From Clostridiaceae bacterium (GTDB lineage: Bacteria > Bacillota > Clostridia > Lachnospirales > Lachnospiraceae), in assembly GCA_021200535.1 (NCBI GenBank), contig JAJQGL010000038.1, positions 1 through 64,000 on the forward strand: a stretch of DNA of 64,000 bases, read 5' to 3'. Made by a program: the position numbers and the translations under genes. The notes under the pieces were generated by a model, which did no database searches, had not been told where the DNA came from, and saw only the letters and a list, made by a program, of their open reading frames with translations. Shown piece after piece: positions 19,593-29,881 of the stretch; the stretch's first letter is position 1, and every line of letters begins with the position of its first letter.

Positions 19593-21326
19593 TTATCTGC
19601 AATCTATAATTCGAAACTCTACCCCACCATACTTTGCATTAATTTCAGGCTGATATAAAATATCAATTTCGCAATCAGCCGCCCTCCCCTCCTTTAAGGC
19701 ATTCCATGTCTCTGTTCCATACCGGGAACAGATTGCTTCTCCCAGATGTTTTTCACATTCAAAATCCACGCCCTGATACAGCCGCACGCCATCGCGAAGC
19801 TTCAGCCTGGCAATCTGATTTTCCCTGCCGCACAGCCGGCAGGATTGAACAACAATCCCTCTTCTGGCAAACACCGCCTTTTCATTTGCCTCACCAAAAG
19901 GAGCCATACATTCCAGCTGATGTACGATTGGCTCTGTCAGCTCTCCCAGCGCTGCCTCCTTATCAAAATAAACCGTTTCCTGCAGTTCCCGGTCGGTCAG
20001 CGTACAGTTTTGGTTCAATCGCATCCGCAGTGCCTCCAGGTTTTCTTCTTTCAGTGAAAACCCCGCCGCCAGTGCATGCCCTCCAAATTCAATCAAAAGC
20101 TCCTGACAATGATTCAGTTCCCGCTGAATGTGGTACCCTGGTATGGAGCGTGCCGAGCCTTTCAGCGATGCGCTTCCCTTTGTAATAATCAGCACCGGCC
20201 GGTAATATTTTTCGCGAATCCGCCCTGCAACAATCCCCGCAACACTCTCATGGCAATCCTCCAGATAAATCACAAAAACCCTGTCCCGCAGCATATCCTT
20301 TTCTTCCAGTTGCCGGACCGCTTTTTGTGCCGCCTCAGCCGTATACGCCTTCCTCTGTTCGTTTAAATCCGTCAGATGCCAGGCTTTCTTCTGTGCCTCC
20401 TGCGGCCGGAGCTCCAAAAACAGCTCCATCCCAAGCGCTGCATCATCCAGACGGCCCGCCGCATTGATGCATGGTCCAATCCGGAATCCCAAATCCGCGG
20501 AATTGATTTCCCGCCGGAACTGCTGTGCCTCCAGCAGCTTTTGCAATCCCAGGTTCGAACACTGCCGCATCTGCATCAGGCCATTGCTGACCAAAACACG
20601 GTTATCCCCTAAAAGCGGTACGACATCACACACAGTTGCAATCGCCGCAAACGGGAGCAACTCTTCCTGACAGCCGGAAACACCTTTTTCCCTGTACAAT
20701 TCAGCCATCATTCTATATACAATCCCAGCTCCGCATAACATCTTAAACGGATAACCGCACGCTTTCTGCTTTGGGTCAATCACCGCATCTGCAGGCGGAA
20801 GCAGCTCCCTGCCATCCTGATTAGGCACCTCATGATGATCCGTAAGAATCACTGTCATACCCAGCTCCTTTGCCCTGATGATGGCTTCCATTGCAGAAAT
20901 TCCGTTGTCACAGGTAATGATTGTATCGTATCCGGCGTCAAACGCCTCCTGCACCATGTAATCCCGTATCCCATAGCCATCATGAACGCGGTGCGGAATG
21001 CGGTAACCCACCCGGCCGCCCAGCTTTTCTATTCCCCGGTACAGAATATAAGTCGCTGCAATACCATCCACATCATAATCACCTATCACCATAATCCGGC
21101 TCCCGTCCGCAATTTTCTCTGCAAGAAGCTCCACACCGCACATGGCATCTTTCATCAGTCCAAGATCGTGCAGGGAATCCATTTCCGGAAAAAGATAGGT
21201 ATCCATCGCATTCCAGTCGAAAAGCCCCCGCTTGACCAAAACCTCTGCAACAAGCTCTGAAATCCGGTAACGCTGCGCAATTTTTTTTGCATCAATATCA
21301 TATTTTCTGGATACCCAACGCCTCAT
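19593..21326 (-). CDS. recJ: Single-stranded-DNA-specific exonuclease RecJ
   Basis: IMVIGDYDVDGIAATYIL; TDHHEVP; GGHALAAGFSL. Confidence 0.93.
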   Translation of the reverse strand: MRRWVSRKYDIDAKKIAQRYRISELVAEVLVKRGLFDWNAMDTYLFPEMDSLHDLGLMKDAMCGVELLAEKIADGSRIMVIGDYDVDGIAATYILYRGIEKLGGRVGYRIPHRVHDGYGIRDYMVQEAFDAGYDTIITCDNGISAMEAIIRAKELGMTVILTDHHEVPNQDGRELLPPADAVIDPKQKACGYPFKMLCGAGIVYRMMAELYREKGVSGCQEELLPFAAIATVCDVVPLLGDNRVLVSNGLMQMRQCSNLGLQKLLEAQQFRREINSADLGFRIGPCINAAGRLDDAALGMELFLELRPQEAQKKAWHLTDLNEQRKAYTAEAAQKAVRQLEEKDMLRDRVFVIYLEDCHESVAGIVAGRIREKYYRPVLIITKGSASLKGSARSIPGYHIQRELNHCQELLIEFGGHALAAGFSLKEENLEALRMRLNQNCTLTDRELQETVYFDKEAALGELTEPIVHQLECMAPFGEANEKAVFARRGIVVQSCRLCGRENQIARLKLRDGVRLYQGVDFECEKHLGEAICSRYGTETWNALKEGRAADCEIDILYQPEINAKYGGVEFRIIDCR

Positions 21327-21550
21327 CTTTTACTGTTCTCCTTATCCTTTTTCTCTTGAATCATCCGGTTAATTTTCTGCACTGTAGTATAATCCCGAAA
21401 ATAAGAAAAAATAAAAACCAGTAAAAATACAATCAGCAGCATAATACCCACAAAAACAACATTCCGAAAAAGGTTTTTATCCACCATTCCGCACTTAATA
21501 AATATTTCTGTTTCCGCGCAGGAATCTGACTGTTCCATCCGCAATTTCAT
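21323..21550 (-). CDS. Small single-pass membrane protein
   Basis: Stop overlaps the recJ start; NLFRNVVFVGIMLLIVFLLVFIFSYF transmembrane segment. Confidence 0.5.
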   Translation of the reverse strand: MKLRMEQSDSCAETEIFIKCGMVDKNLFRNVVFVGIMLLIVFLLVFIFSYFRDYTTVQKINRMIQEKKDKENSKR

Positions 21551-21607
21551 TTGTAAGCCCCTACTCCCTTTCTTGCACTTTTTTCACTTTCTTCCATTTT
21601 ATCAAAC

Positions 21608-21647
21608 AATATAGGAAAGTCAATTTCAAATGCGACTTTCCTATATT
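21608..21647. terminator. Perfect 14-bp inverted repeat, possible terminator or structured site
   Basis: AATATAGGAAAGTC - 12 nt - GACTTTCCTATATT. Confidence 0.45.
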
Positions 21648-21716
21648 TCCCATCCCTTTCCTTTTTGATCAGAAACGCTTCCTTTTTATCTCTTTTTTTG
21701 TACTGTCATTGTCTTT

Positions 21717-21956
21717 TTAAAACCAGTCTTTTTGGTCAGCAGCTTCTTCTTTCTTTTTCATAGTCCTCCCTCCTCGCCGTTTTACAGCTTTTTCTCGTTT
21801 TACAATTTTTTTCGCTTCCCCGATTTTAAGCATTAACCCCTCAAATCCCTCAGATAATTCTTTCCCCTTTGCTACCACCACACAATTATAGCAGACAAAA
21901 AAAGCAGAAAAAAGCGCCCACACAGCAAGTTGCAAAAAAATATCTGTAAAATGCAT
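21717..21956 (-). CDS. Small putative membrane protein
   Basis: MHFTDIFLQLAVWALFSAFFVCYNCVVVAKGKE with Lys-rich tail; weak evidence. Confidence 0.35.
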   Translation of the reverse strand: MHFTDIFLQLAVWALFSAFFVCYNCVVVAKGKELSEGFEGLMLKIGEAKKIVKREKAVKRRGGRTMKKKEEAADQKDWF

Positions 21957-21970
21957 ACGCCGCTTTGTTC

Positions 21971-21994
21971 GCTGATTTTTTGCAAAAAATCAGC
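21971..21994. promoter_or_regulatory. 24-bp perfect palindrome in the divergent prmA upstream region
   Basis: GCTGATTTTTTGCAAAAAATCAGC. Confidence 0.5.
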
Positions 21995-22118
21995 AATTCT
22001 GTGCTGTAAGCATTATCACAATTCCAGATTCATGGTACAATGTACAATGATAAATAAGCAGACCGAGCTTGCTTGCTTTTTCAAACCCTTACAAATATTC
22101 TCAGAACGGAGGATTACT

Positions 22119-23153
22119 ATGAACTGGATTAAATATGATATCCATACGACAACTCAGGATGCTGATCTCATTGCGGCTATTTTGACAGAGTGCGGCATTA
22201 CCGGCTTTGAAATTACAGACCACGTCCCTTTGACGGAAAAAGAAGAAAAACAAATGTATACAGATATTCCTGCAGATACCGGACCAGATGACGGCTCCGC
22301 CATTTTGACCTTCTATACAGAAGCGCCCGGCAATACAGAAAAAACTTTTTACAGCACCGGCTCCTCCTTGCGGGATGATCAGACAGAGCCAGATACGCCC
22401 TGTCTGCCGCCTGAGGAAATGGTTTCTATCATTACACAGCATATTCTGGCGCAAAAAACATTTGCTCCGATTCCCATTCCCAAAATCACCTTTGAAATTC
22501 AGGACGATTCCCTGTGGAACACAAAATGGAAAGAAAATTTTAAACCCTTTTATGTTGCAGAGGATATTCTGATCAAACCAACCTGGGAAGAAACACCGGC
22601 AGAAACAAAACCAGATGATATTGTGATTGAAATGGATCCCGGTTCTGCCTTTGGTACCGGAACCCACGAAACAACGAAGCTCTGTCTTTTGACGCTTCGG
22701 AAATACATCACACCGGAGACAAAGATTCTGGACGCCGGCTGCGGCAGCGGCATTCTGGCAATCGCGGCTCTTCTGTGCGGCGCTGACTCTGCACTCTGCC
22801 TTGACATTGATCCTGCCGCTGTCCGGAGTACAAAAGAAAACATGGCAGCCAATCATATTGAAAACAACCGCATCTGCGCAATGCAGGAAAACATTCTGGA
22901 AAACAGCGATGCATTGCAGAAGAAATACGGCAATACATTTGATATAGCAGTGGCGAATATTTTAGCAGACGTTATCATTCCACTGTCAGAGTATATCGGC
23001 ACATTCTTAAAAAAAGACGGCATTTTTATTGCATCTGGTATTCTGGCCGAAAAGGCAGACGCAGTAGAAACCGCCCTGTCTGCAAACCACTTTGACATAC
23101 TGGAAAAAAATACCATGGGCGAATGGGTTTCCTATGTCGCAAAACCACAATAA
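22119..23153 (+). CDS. prmA: Ribosomal protein L11 methyltransferase
   Basis: MNWIKYDIHTTTQDADLIAAILTECGITGFEI; DPGSAFGTGTHETTKLCL; LDAGCGSGILAIAA; start after GGAGG. Confidence 0.93.
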   Translation: MNWIKYDIHTTTQDADLIAAILTECGITGFEITDHVPLTEKEEKQMYTDIPADTGPDDGSAILTFYTEAPGNTEKTFYSTGSSLRDDQTEPDTPCLPPEEMVSIITQHILAQKTFAPIPIPKITFEIQDDSLWNTKWKENFKPFYVAEDILIKPTWEETPAETKPDDIVIEMDPGSAFGTGTHETTKLCLLTLRKYITPETKILDAGCGSGILAIAALLCGADSALCLDIDPAAVRSTKENMAANHIENNRICAMQENILENSDALQKKYGNTFDIAVANILADVIIPLSEYIGTFLKKDGIFIASGILAEKADAVETALSANHFDILEKNTMGEWVSYVAKPQ

Positions 23154-23157
23154 TAAA

Positions 23158-23203
23158 AAGAAACGGTGTAACCCATTTTACGAAGTTACACCGTTTCTTT
23201 TTC
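23158..23203. terminator. Bidirectional intrinsic terminator between prmA and secDF
   Basis: AAGAAACGGTGTAAC...GTTACACCGTTTCTTTTT. Confidence 0.85.
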
Positions 23204-23239
23204 TATTGTATTCTGTCTTACAAATCCTTATTTTCTACA

Positions 23240-25468
23240 CTATGCTTTTTGGGCTTTTCTCTGTTTTCCGGTCTTAAAACGCTTTTTCAGCGTAAACCAC
23301 AGCGTACCGGCAATGCAGACAGAAGAATATGCTCCGCAGATAACGCCTGCCATCAGCGGAATCGCAAAATCCCTAATGGATTCTACACCCAGAATTGCCA
23401 GCATAATAATCATGAAAAAGGTAGTCAGCGACGTATTAATGCTTCGGGTCAATGTCTGTGTAATACTCAGATTAACCGTGTCCTGAATGGCTTCTATGCT
23501 TGTTTTGCTGCCCAGATTCTCACGAATACGGTCAAATACAACAATGGTTGCATTGATCGAATATCCGACAATCGTAAGCATACATGCAATGAAAGTATTT
23601 CCTACCGAAATCTTAGTTACCGCATATACCAGAAGAACAATCAGCACATCATGTACCAATGCAAGCACTGCGCTTCCGGCAAAGACAATATCCTTAAAAC
23701 GGAACCAGATATACAGCAGCATACAAATGACTGCAATAATCACCGCAACCACCGCATCCGAGCGCATATCACCGGAAACCGCCGCACTGATATTCTCATT
23801 CTCAATGTTGTTTTCCTCAACACCATAAGTTTCCATAATCGTATCTGTAATCTCATTACGCTGGTCTTCCGAAAGCTCAACCGTTCTGACCGATAATCCA
23901 TTGGAACCGGAAATTTCTGAAATCACAACATCATTGGAACCGCTGACATCCTCAAATATTGTCTCAATTTCCTTCTTTAAATCATCATCCACTTTCTGGT
24001 CAGACTGGAAGGTTATGTCAAATGTTGTACCGCCGGAAAAGTCAAGGCCGTAATTTAGGATGTTGCCATCACATCTTCCCGCCTTATTAACAACCAGCAT
24101 CACAGCGCAGATAAGAATCAAAACACCGGAAACAGCAAAGAATTTGCCCTTATTTGCAACAAAATTAATCGGTTTGCGCTGTTTTTCCACGCCAAAGTAT
24201 TTTGCATCATCAACACCTAATGTATACATTGCATTTAAAAGGATTTTTGTGATTACAAGTGCTGTAAACATGGATAAAACAATACCGATTGCCAGCGTTG
24301 TCGCAAAACCGCGGACTGTACCGGAACCTTTGATGTACAAAACAAACGCCGCAATCAGGGTAGTGACATTACCGTCAATAATTGCAGAAAGCGCCTTGTC
24401 AAATCCCATTTTAATACTGGTCTGGACTGTTTTGCCCTTTGCAAGCTCTTCCTTAATACGGGTAAATATAATGACGTTGGCATCCACTGCCATACCGATA
24501 TTCAGTATAATACCTGCCACACCCGGCAGGGTTAATGTAATATCAAGCCCATTTAAGGCAACAAGCATCAGTACCAGATAGAAAATCAGGGCAACCGATG
24601 CAGCAAGACCCGGAAGGCGGTAAAATACCAGCATAAAGAGAATAACCAGTGCAAAACCAATCGCTCCGGCAAGCAGGCTGCTCTGAATGGCATCCAGACC
24701 AAGCTGTGCCCCCACTACTCTTGACTGAACTTCTTTTAACTCTACCGGCAATGCACCGATTCGGATCATGGAAGCAAGCTCTGCGGCTTCATCATACGTT
24801 GAAAAACCGCCGGAAATCTGTGCTTCACCATTTGAAATTTCTGAATTAACTGTCGGCGCTGACAATACTTCATCGTCATAAATAATGTATATTATTTTGT
24901 TTGTCGGCGCTGCTTCTTCCGTTGCCTTGGCAAACTTTTTCGTTCCCTTTGTTTTAAATGTCAGGTTAACGACATATTCTTTCTGCTTTGTCTGGGAATC
25001 CTGCTCAATATTTGCCTCCGCATTCTTGATATCCTGACCGGAACAGATGATATCTTCCTCATCATATGACGGAACAGAATCATCGTCAAACTCAACATCA
25101 TCTTCCCCGACAAAAGCCAGTGTACCTTCCTTACCCAGGCTCTCCAACACTTCATCCGCATTTGCCACACCCGGGATATCAATCGTGATACGTCCGCCTT
25201 CTGCAATTACAACAGAGGATTCCGTGCTGTAAACCTCTGCACGCTTCTGCAGCATGTTGCGGGTATCCTCCAAATCTTCATCTGAGAAGTCGTCACCGAC
25301 AGCCTCATAGGTAATGCTGACACCACCTGCCAGATCCAGTCCAAGCTTAATGTTTTGTGCGCTTCCTTTGTGTGCTTTGGTAAAACCAACTAAAGTTGTA
25401 AATGCACAAAGAACAATCAGCGCAATAATCACAAAAATTTGCAGGATGGCTTTCCTTTTGTCCTTCAT
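23240..25468 (-). CDS. secDF: Fused protein translocase subunit SecDF
   Basis: GLDLAGGVSITYE; LPGVAGIILNIGMAVDANVIIFTRIKEEL; second half YGLDFSGGTTFDI and VGYSINATIVVFDRIRENL. Confidence 0.93.
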   Translation of the reverse strand: MKDKRKAILQIFVIIALIVLCAFTTLVGFTKAHKGSAQNIKLGLDLAGGVSITYEAVGDDFSDEDLEDTRNMLQKRAEVYSTESSVVIAEGGRITIDIPGVANADEVLESLGKEGTLAFVGEDDVEFDDDSVPSYDEEDIICSGQDIKNAEANIEQDSQTKQKEYVVNLTFKTKGTKKFAKATEEAAPTNKIIYIIYDDEVLSAPTVNSEISNGEAQISGGFSTYDEAAELASMIRIGALPVELKEVQSRVVGAQLGLDAIQSSLLAGAIGFALVILFMLVFYRLPGLAASVALIFYLVLMLVALNGLDITLTLPGVAGIILNIGMAVDANVIIFTRIKEELAKGKTVQTSIKMGFDKALSAIIDGNVTTLIAAFVLYIKGSGTVRGFATTLAIGIVLSMFTALVITKILLNAMYTLGVDDAKYFGVEKQRKPINFVANKGKFFAVSGVLILICAVMLVVNKAGRCDGNILNYGLDFSGGTTFDITFQSDQKVDDDLKKEIETIFEDVSGSNDVVISEISGSNGLSVRTVELSEDQRNEITDTIMETYGVEENNIENENISAAVSGDMRSDAVVAVIIAVICMLLYIWFRFKDIVFAGSAVLALVHDVLIVLLVYAVTKISVGNTFIACMLTIVGYSINATIVVFDRIRENLGSKTSIEAIQDTVNLSITQTLTRSINTSLTTFFMIIMLAILGVESIRDFAIPLMAGVICGAYSSVCIAGTLWFTLKKRFKTGKQRKAQKA

Positions 25469-25620
25469 ATTACTTTTCTCCTTTAATTTTAGCTACTATT
25501 TGTAATTTCCCTTTTTCCTTTTGATCTGCCTCTCTCACCTGTCAGTTACTCCAAAAGAAAAATTACGCTAATTTGTATTATAACATAGACTTTATCTGCT
25601 TGGCAAGGCAAAGAATATTG

Positions 25621-26595
25621 TTATTTTGCGGAATAGTAGACCTGTCCATCCTCCAGCTCAATCCCTTTATAATAAAACAGCTCATCAACCGTAACCAGCA
25701 AAAACCCCTTTTTCTGCAAATACGGAACCAGTTTTTTCACCGTTGACGCTGTTGCCTGATACAGATCATGCATCAGAACAATATCCCCATCCTGAATTGA
25801 TTTACAGCGTTTAAAAATCTTTTTCGAATTTCGGCTCCGCCAGTCCTCCGAATCAATACTCCAGCAGATCATCGGCATCCCCACCGTGCTCTTTACCTTG
25901 CTGTCAACCATCCCGCCCGGCGGACGCAGCGCTGACGCCTTGCAGCCGATTACCTTTTCGATCGCACTGTTTGCCTTATCGACCTGATATTTGATCTGCT
26001 TCTTTTTGATGCCGGTCAAATAAACATGGCCATAGGTATGGCTTGCAATCTGACACCCCTGTTCATATGCCTGTTCTACAACATCAGAATAGGCCGGAAT
26101 ACGGTTTGCCACACAAAAGAAAGTAGCACGCGCATCATTTGCTTTTAATACTTTTAATATTTTACTGGTAACCGGCGTGTATGGTCCATCATCAAACGTA
26201 AGCGCAACCATCGGTTTATCTTTGTCCAGATCGGTGCGTATCCATCGCTGCTGCCCGTCCGGCGCCGCGCTTTCCTGCGGCGCTTCTGTCTCCGCCGGCG
26301 CTTCCTCCGCCTGCGCCTTTTTCGTGCTTTCACTATCCCCGGAATCCTCTGATTTACGGTTTGTATCTTTATCCGCCTCAACTGCCCCGGATTCCGTGTA
26401 TGCCCCCTTATTTAACGAAACTACTTCCCCCACCATAACAATCAGAATGATAATTAATGCAATCGCGGAATTAATCAGGATCATCTGCGTGCGCAGCTGC
26501 TTTTTCCGGCGTCTTTGTGATGCTTTTGAACGCTTTCTAAAGCTTTCCTTTTCCGAATTATTTTCTGAATCGCGGATATCGTCTTGTAATTTCAT
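25621..26595 (-). CDS. Membrane-anchored polysaccharide deacetylase (NodB homology domain)
   Basis: N-terminal TM; VALTFDDGPYTPVT; SHTYGHVYL; LRPPGG. Confidence 0.9.
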   Translation of the reverse strand: MKLQDDIRDSENNSEKESFRKRSKASQRRRKKQLRTQMILINSAIALIIILIVMVGEVVSLNKGAYTESGAVEADKDTNRKSEDSGDSESTKKAQAEEAPAETEAPQESAAPDGQQRWIRTDLDKDKPMVALTFDDGPYTPVTSKILKVLKANDARATFFCVANRIPAYSDVVEQAYEQGCQIASHTYGHVYLTGIKKKQIKYQVDKANSAIEKVIGCKASALRPPGGMVDSKVKSTVGMPMICWSIDSEDWRSRNSKKIFKRCKSIQDGDIVLMHDLYQATASTVKKLVPYLQKKGFLLVTVDELFYYKGIELEDGQVYYSAK

Positions 26596-26767
26596 TTCTG
26601 CTCCTTTTTTGATTTTCCCTGATTGAAAACCGGACTAATCTTTTGCCGAAATATCATCATAACATATATTTATTGCTTTTTCATTACATATTTATTACGT
26701 TTTATATTTTCAAAAGCTGGCGGGCCGCCGGCACAGATCATCCCCTTGTCTGTCCGCAAAAAATATG

Positions 26768-27154
26768 CTAATGCGCCCTTCCTTCTGCTTTTTGGCCGGG
26801 CGCAAGCATACCGCCCAGCATACCGGATATGACGCAGACAAATGCGCCGCTGACAAGCTGTGTATTGCCCGACACCGGCGTCTCTGCAAAAGCAACTCCG
26901 GCAAGCAGTAAAACGGCAAAATAAACGCCTCCAACCAAAAGCCCCCAGAAAAATTTTTGCTGCCCCATGGATTTTCCTGCCAGAAAGCCGCCCAGTATAT
27001 TTATCAAAACATAAATAAAAATAATCCCACCGCTCAGCAGCGCAGATGTGCCATCCGTCTTCCAGATAATTGCCGACAGCAGCAACAGCAACAGCAGTGA
27101 GCCAATAAACATTATCCCCAATATCACAAAAAAAATCACCAGTTTATTTTTCAT
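26768..27154 (-). CDS. Small membrane protein resembling the TIGR04086 family
   Basis: Four hydrophobic segments, GGFLAGKSMGQQKFFWGLLVGGVYFAVL; neighbourhood of secDF/yajC/tgt. Confidence 0.7.
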   Translation of the reverse strand: MKNKLVIFFVILGIMFIGSLLLLLLLSAIIWKTDGTSALLSGGIIFIYVLINILGGFLAGKSMGQQKFFWGLLVGGVYFAVLLLAGVAFAETPVSGNTQLVSGAFVCVISGMLGGMLAPGQKAEGRAH

Positions 27155-27295
27155 ATTCCTCCCTCCTGCAAATGAATAATGCCTATCCTGTTTAACAGCT
27201 TCGGCCAGTGCAGAAAAAAAGTTTTATTACTTCTATGTTTATCCGCTGTCTGTCAGATTTATTCCAAAAGATCACGGCTGCATTTTATTTTGTAA

Positions 27296-27322
27296 TTGAC
27301 AATTCATCTGTTTTCGTACAAT
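27296..27322 (+). promoter_or_regulatory. Possible promoter for the PHP-domain gene
   Basis: TTGACA-15 bp-TACAAT (spacing short). Confidence 0.35.
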
Positions 27323-27452
27323 ATGATGATGCTGGTACATCGTTTTCCAGGCAAACCGACTGTATACGCAGAATGAATTTTTATATTTATGGCTTTTAGA
27401 CCCGCTTAAATCAATAATTGATACGAAACAAGAAAGGATAGATGAAAGGAAA

Positions 27453-28325
27453 ATGACAATGAAATTAGTTGATCTGCATGTTCACTCTGATTTTTCTGAC
27501 GGCACGTGTTCTCCTGATACGCTCGCTGATCTGGCAGTCCGGAAGGGATTATCTGCAATCGCCCTGACCGACCACGATACCACGGCCGGAATCGAAAGCG
27601 CGCAGGCCTATATAACAAAAAAAGCCCTGCCGTTAACATTAATTCCCGGTACAGAGCTTTCCACCGTGTATAACGGACAGGAAATCCATATTGTAGGGCT
27701 TATGATTGACCCAAATAACGAAACACTTGTAAAAACCACAAAAGAAATGATTGAACGCCGTACCCGCCGCAACGATGAAATGGCGGCCAATCTGCAAAAA
27801 GCCGGAATTCCGATCACGATAGCTGCCTTAAAAGCCGGGAATCCGGATACTGTCATCACAAGAGCGCATTTTGCAAAATTTCTCGTCGATACCGGAGTGG
27901 TAAAAGACGGCAAAGAAGCTTTCAGAAAATACCTCAGTGAAGATTGTCCGTATTATGTCCCACGTTTTAAAATTAGTGCAAAAAGCGGCATCCGGCTCAT
28001 CCGAAATGCAGGCGGCCTGCCGATTCTTGCGCATCCGCTGCACTATAAGCTTCCCGAACAGAAACTCCGCACAATGCTGGATTCTCTCAAAGAGGCCGGA
28101 CTGATCGGAATTGAGGTAAAATATTCCAACCACACTGCACAGGATGAACGGTTTGTCCGCCATCTTGCAAAAGAATACCATTTGCTGCCAAGCGGCGGCT
28201 CTGACTTTCACGGCACGAACAAACCTGCGATTGCCCTTGGCACCGGCAGAGGTAATCTTGCTGTGCCATATGCCTATCTGGAAGAGCTGACCGAATACCA
28301 CATGCGGCAGCAAAATGCCACCTGA
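27453..28325 (+). CDS. PHP domain phosphoesterase
   Basis: VDLHVHSDFSDGTCSPDTLADLA; ALTDHDTTAGIE; LPSGGSDFHG. Confidence 0.9.
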   Translation: MTMKLVDLHVHSDFSDGTCSPDTLADLAVRKGLSAIALTDHDTTAGIESAQAYITKKALPLTLIPGTELSTVYNGQEIHIVGLMIDPNNETLVKTTKEMIERRTRRNDEMAANLQKAGIPITIAALKAGNPDTVITRAHFAKFLVDTGVVKDGKEAFRKYLSEDCPYYVPRFKISAKSGIRLIRNAGGLPILAHPLHYKLPEQKLRTMLDSLKEAGLIGIEVKYSNHTAQDERFVRHLAKEYHLLPSGGSDFHGTNKPAIALGTGRGNLAVPYAYLEELTEYHMRQQNAT

Positions 28326-28401
28326 CAGCCAAGAATACCGCCTGACAGCCAAACGGCTTTCCCTCTGCCTCAGCCTGATATGGGGAGCGGGAAAGCAAAC
28401 C

Positions 28402-28722
28402 TTACCCCTCGCTCTCCGCTTTCTCAATCTCCACAATATTTTCTTTTTTCATTGGGATACGGCAGTTTTTATTGTTTCCAAACTCTACAATCACAATGTC
28501 GTCCATAATATCGATTACCACGCCAAAAAAACCGCTGGTTGTCAGTATGTTATCACCGATCTCTAACGCTGCGACTAACGAATCGTGCTCCTTCTGTTTC
28601 TTTTTCTGCGGACGAATTGCAAAGAACCAGAAGATTCCGATAATGACCGCATACATTAAAAGCATCATTACCAAGCTTCCTCCGCTGCTTGTACTGCTCG
28701 CAATAACTGGTGTAAAATTCAT
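28402..28722 (-). CDS. yajC: Preprotein translocase subunit YajC
   Basis: Single TM then FFAIRPQKKKQKEHDSLVAALEIGDNILTTSGFFGVV. Confidence 0.93.
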   Translation of the reverse strand: MNFTPVIASSTSSGGSLVMMLLMYAVIIGIFWFFAIRPQKKKQKEHDSLVAALEIGDNILTTSGFFGVVIDIMDDIVIVEFGNNKNCRIPMKKENIVEIEKAESEG

Positions 28723-29852
28723 ATTGTCTCCTCCTTCATCTGCTCTGATTTCTGCTTTTTATATTCCTGAAAACACCCCTTTTCAATGGCATCACGTATC
28801 TCTTCCATCATCGTGTTATAAAAAAAGAGATTATGTGTTACCATCAGGCGGAGTCCCAGCATTTCCTTTGCCTTTAACAAATGGCGGATATATGCCCTGC
28901 TGTAATGCCTGCAAACCGGGCAGCCGCACGTCTCATCTAACGGCCTGTCATCCAACTCGTATCTTGCATTTAACAGATTCATCTTTCCGTGATTGGTATA
29001 GGCATGGCCATGGCGTCCATTCCTTGCCGGGTAAACGCAATCAAAAAAATCCACCCCGCGCTCTACCGCCTCTAAAATATTTTCCGGTGTTCCAACTCCC
29101 ATCAGATAAACCGGTTTCTCCTCCGGCAGCCATGGTACCGTCTCCTCAATAATCCGGTACATTTCCTCATGGGATTCCCCCACCGCAAGGCCGCCCAATG
29201 CATATCCATCCAGATCCATCTCCGCAATGCGTTTCGCATGGTCAATCCGGATATCCGCAAAGGTTCCTCCCTGATTAATTCCAAATAGCATCTGTTTCGG
29301 ATTGATGGTATCATCTCTTGCATTCAGGCGTTTCATCTCCGCAATGCACCTCTCCAGCCATCTGGTTGTCCGGTCTACCGAGTCCTGCATATATTGTCTG
29401 GTCGCCGGATGCGGCGGACACTCGTCAAATGCCATTGCAATCGTAGAAGCAATATTAGACTGAATCTGCATGCTTTCCTCCGGCCCCATAAAAATTTTTC
29501 TCCCATCCACATGAGAGCGAAAGAGCACACCCTCTTCTTTAATCTTTCGCAGATCGGAGAGAGAAAAAACCTGAAATCCGCCGGAGTCCGTAAGAATCGG
29601 TTTCTCCCAGGAAATAAACTGATGCAGGCCTCCAAGCTTTTTGACAACCTCATCTCCCGGCCTGACATGGAGATGATAGGTATTGCATAAAACAACCTGT
29701 GTCCGAATCTCCTGCAGGTCCTGGGCAGAGACTGCCCCTTTCATCGCGCCGACTGTTCCAACATTCATAAACACCGGTGTCTGAATCGTCCCATGCACAG
29801 TCTCAAGCCTGCCTCTTTTGGCATTTCCATCTTTACATAATATTTTGTACAT
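28719..29852 (-). CDS. tgt: tRNA-guanine transglycosylase
   Basis: CKDGNAKRGRLETVHGTIQTPVFMNVGTVGAMK; LTDSGGFQVFSLSDLRKI; C-terminal zinc site CGCPVCRHYSRAYIRHLL. Confidence 0.96.
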   Translation of the reverse strand: MYKILCKDGNAKRGRLETVHGTIQTPVFMNVGTVGAMKGAVSAQDLQEIRTQVVLCNTYHLHVRPGDEVVKKLGGLHQFISWEKPILTDSGGFQVFSLSDLRKIKEEGVLFRSHVDGRKIFMGPEESMQIQSNIASTIAMAFDECPPHPATRQYMQDSVDRTTRWLERCIAEMKRLNARDDTINPKQMLFGINQGGTFADIRIDHAKRIAEMDLDGYALGGLAVGESHEEMYRIIEETVPWLPEEKPVYLMGVGTPENILEAVERGVDFFDCVYPARNGRHGHAYTNHGKMNLLNARYELDDRPLDETCGCPVCRHYSRAYIRHLLKAKEMLGLRLMVTHNLFFYNTMMEEIRDAIEKGCFQEYKKQKSEQMKEETI

Positions 29853-29881
29853 AATTTTTTCATTTCCGCGCCGCAAGGAAG

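Noticed and set aside
28310-28358. Direct repeat CCRCCTGACAGCCAA overlapping the end of the PHP gene
   Set aside because: Two copies only, at the stop codon; probably a small duplication and not clearly functional.
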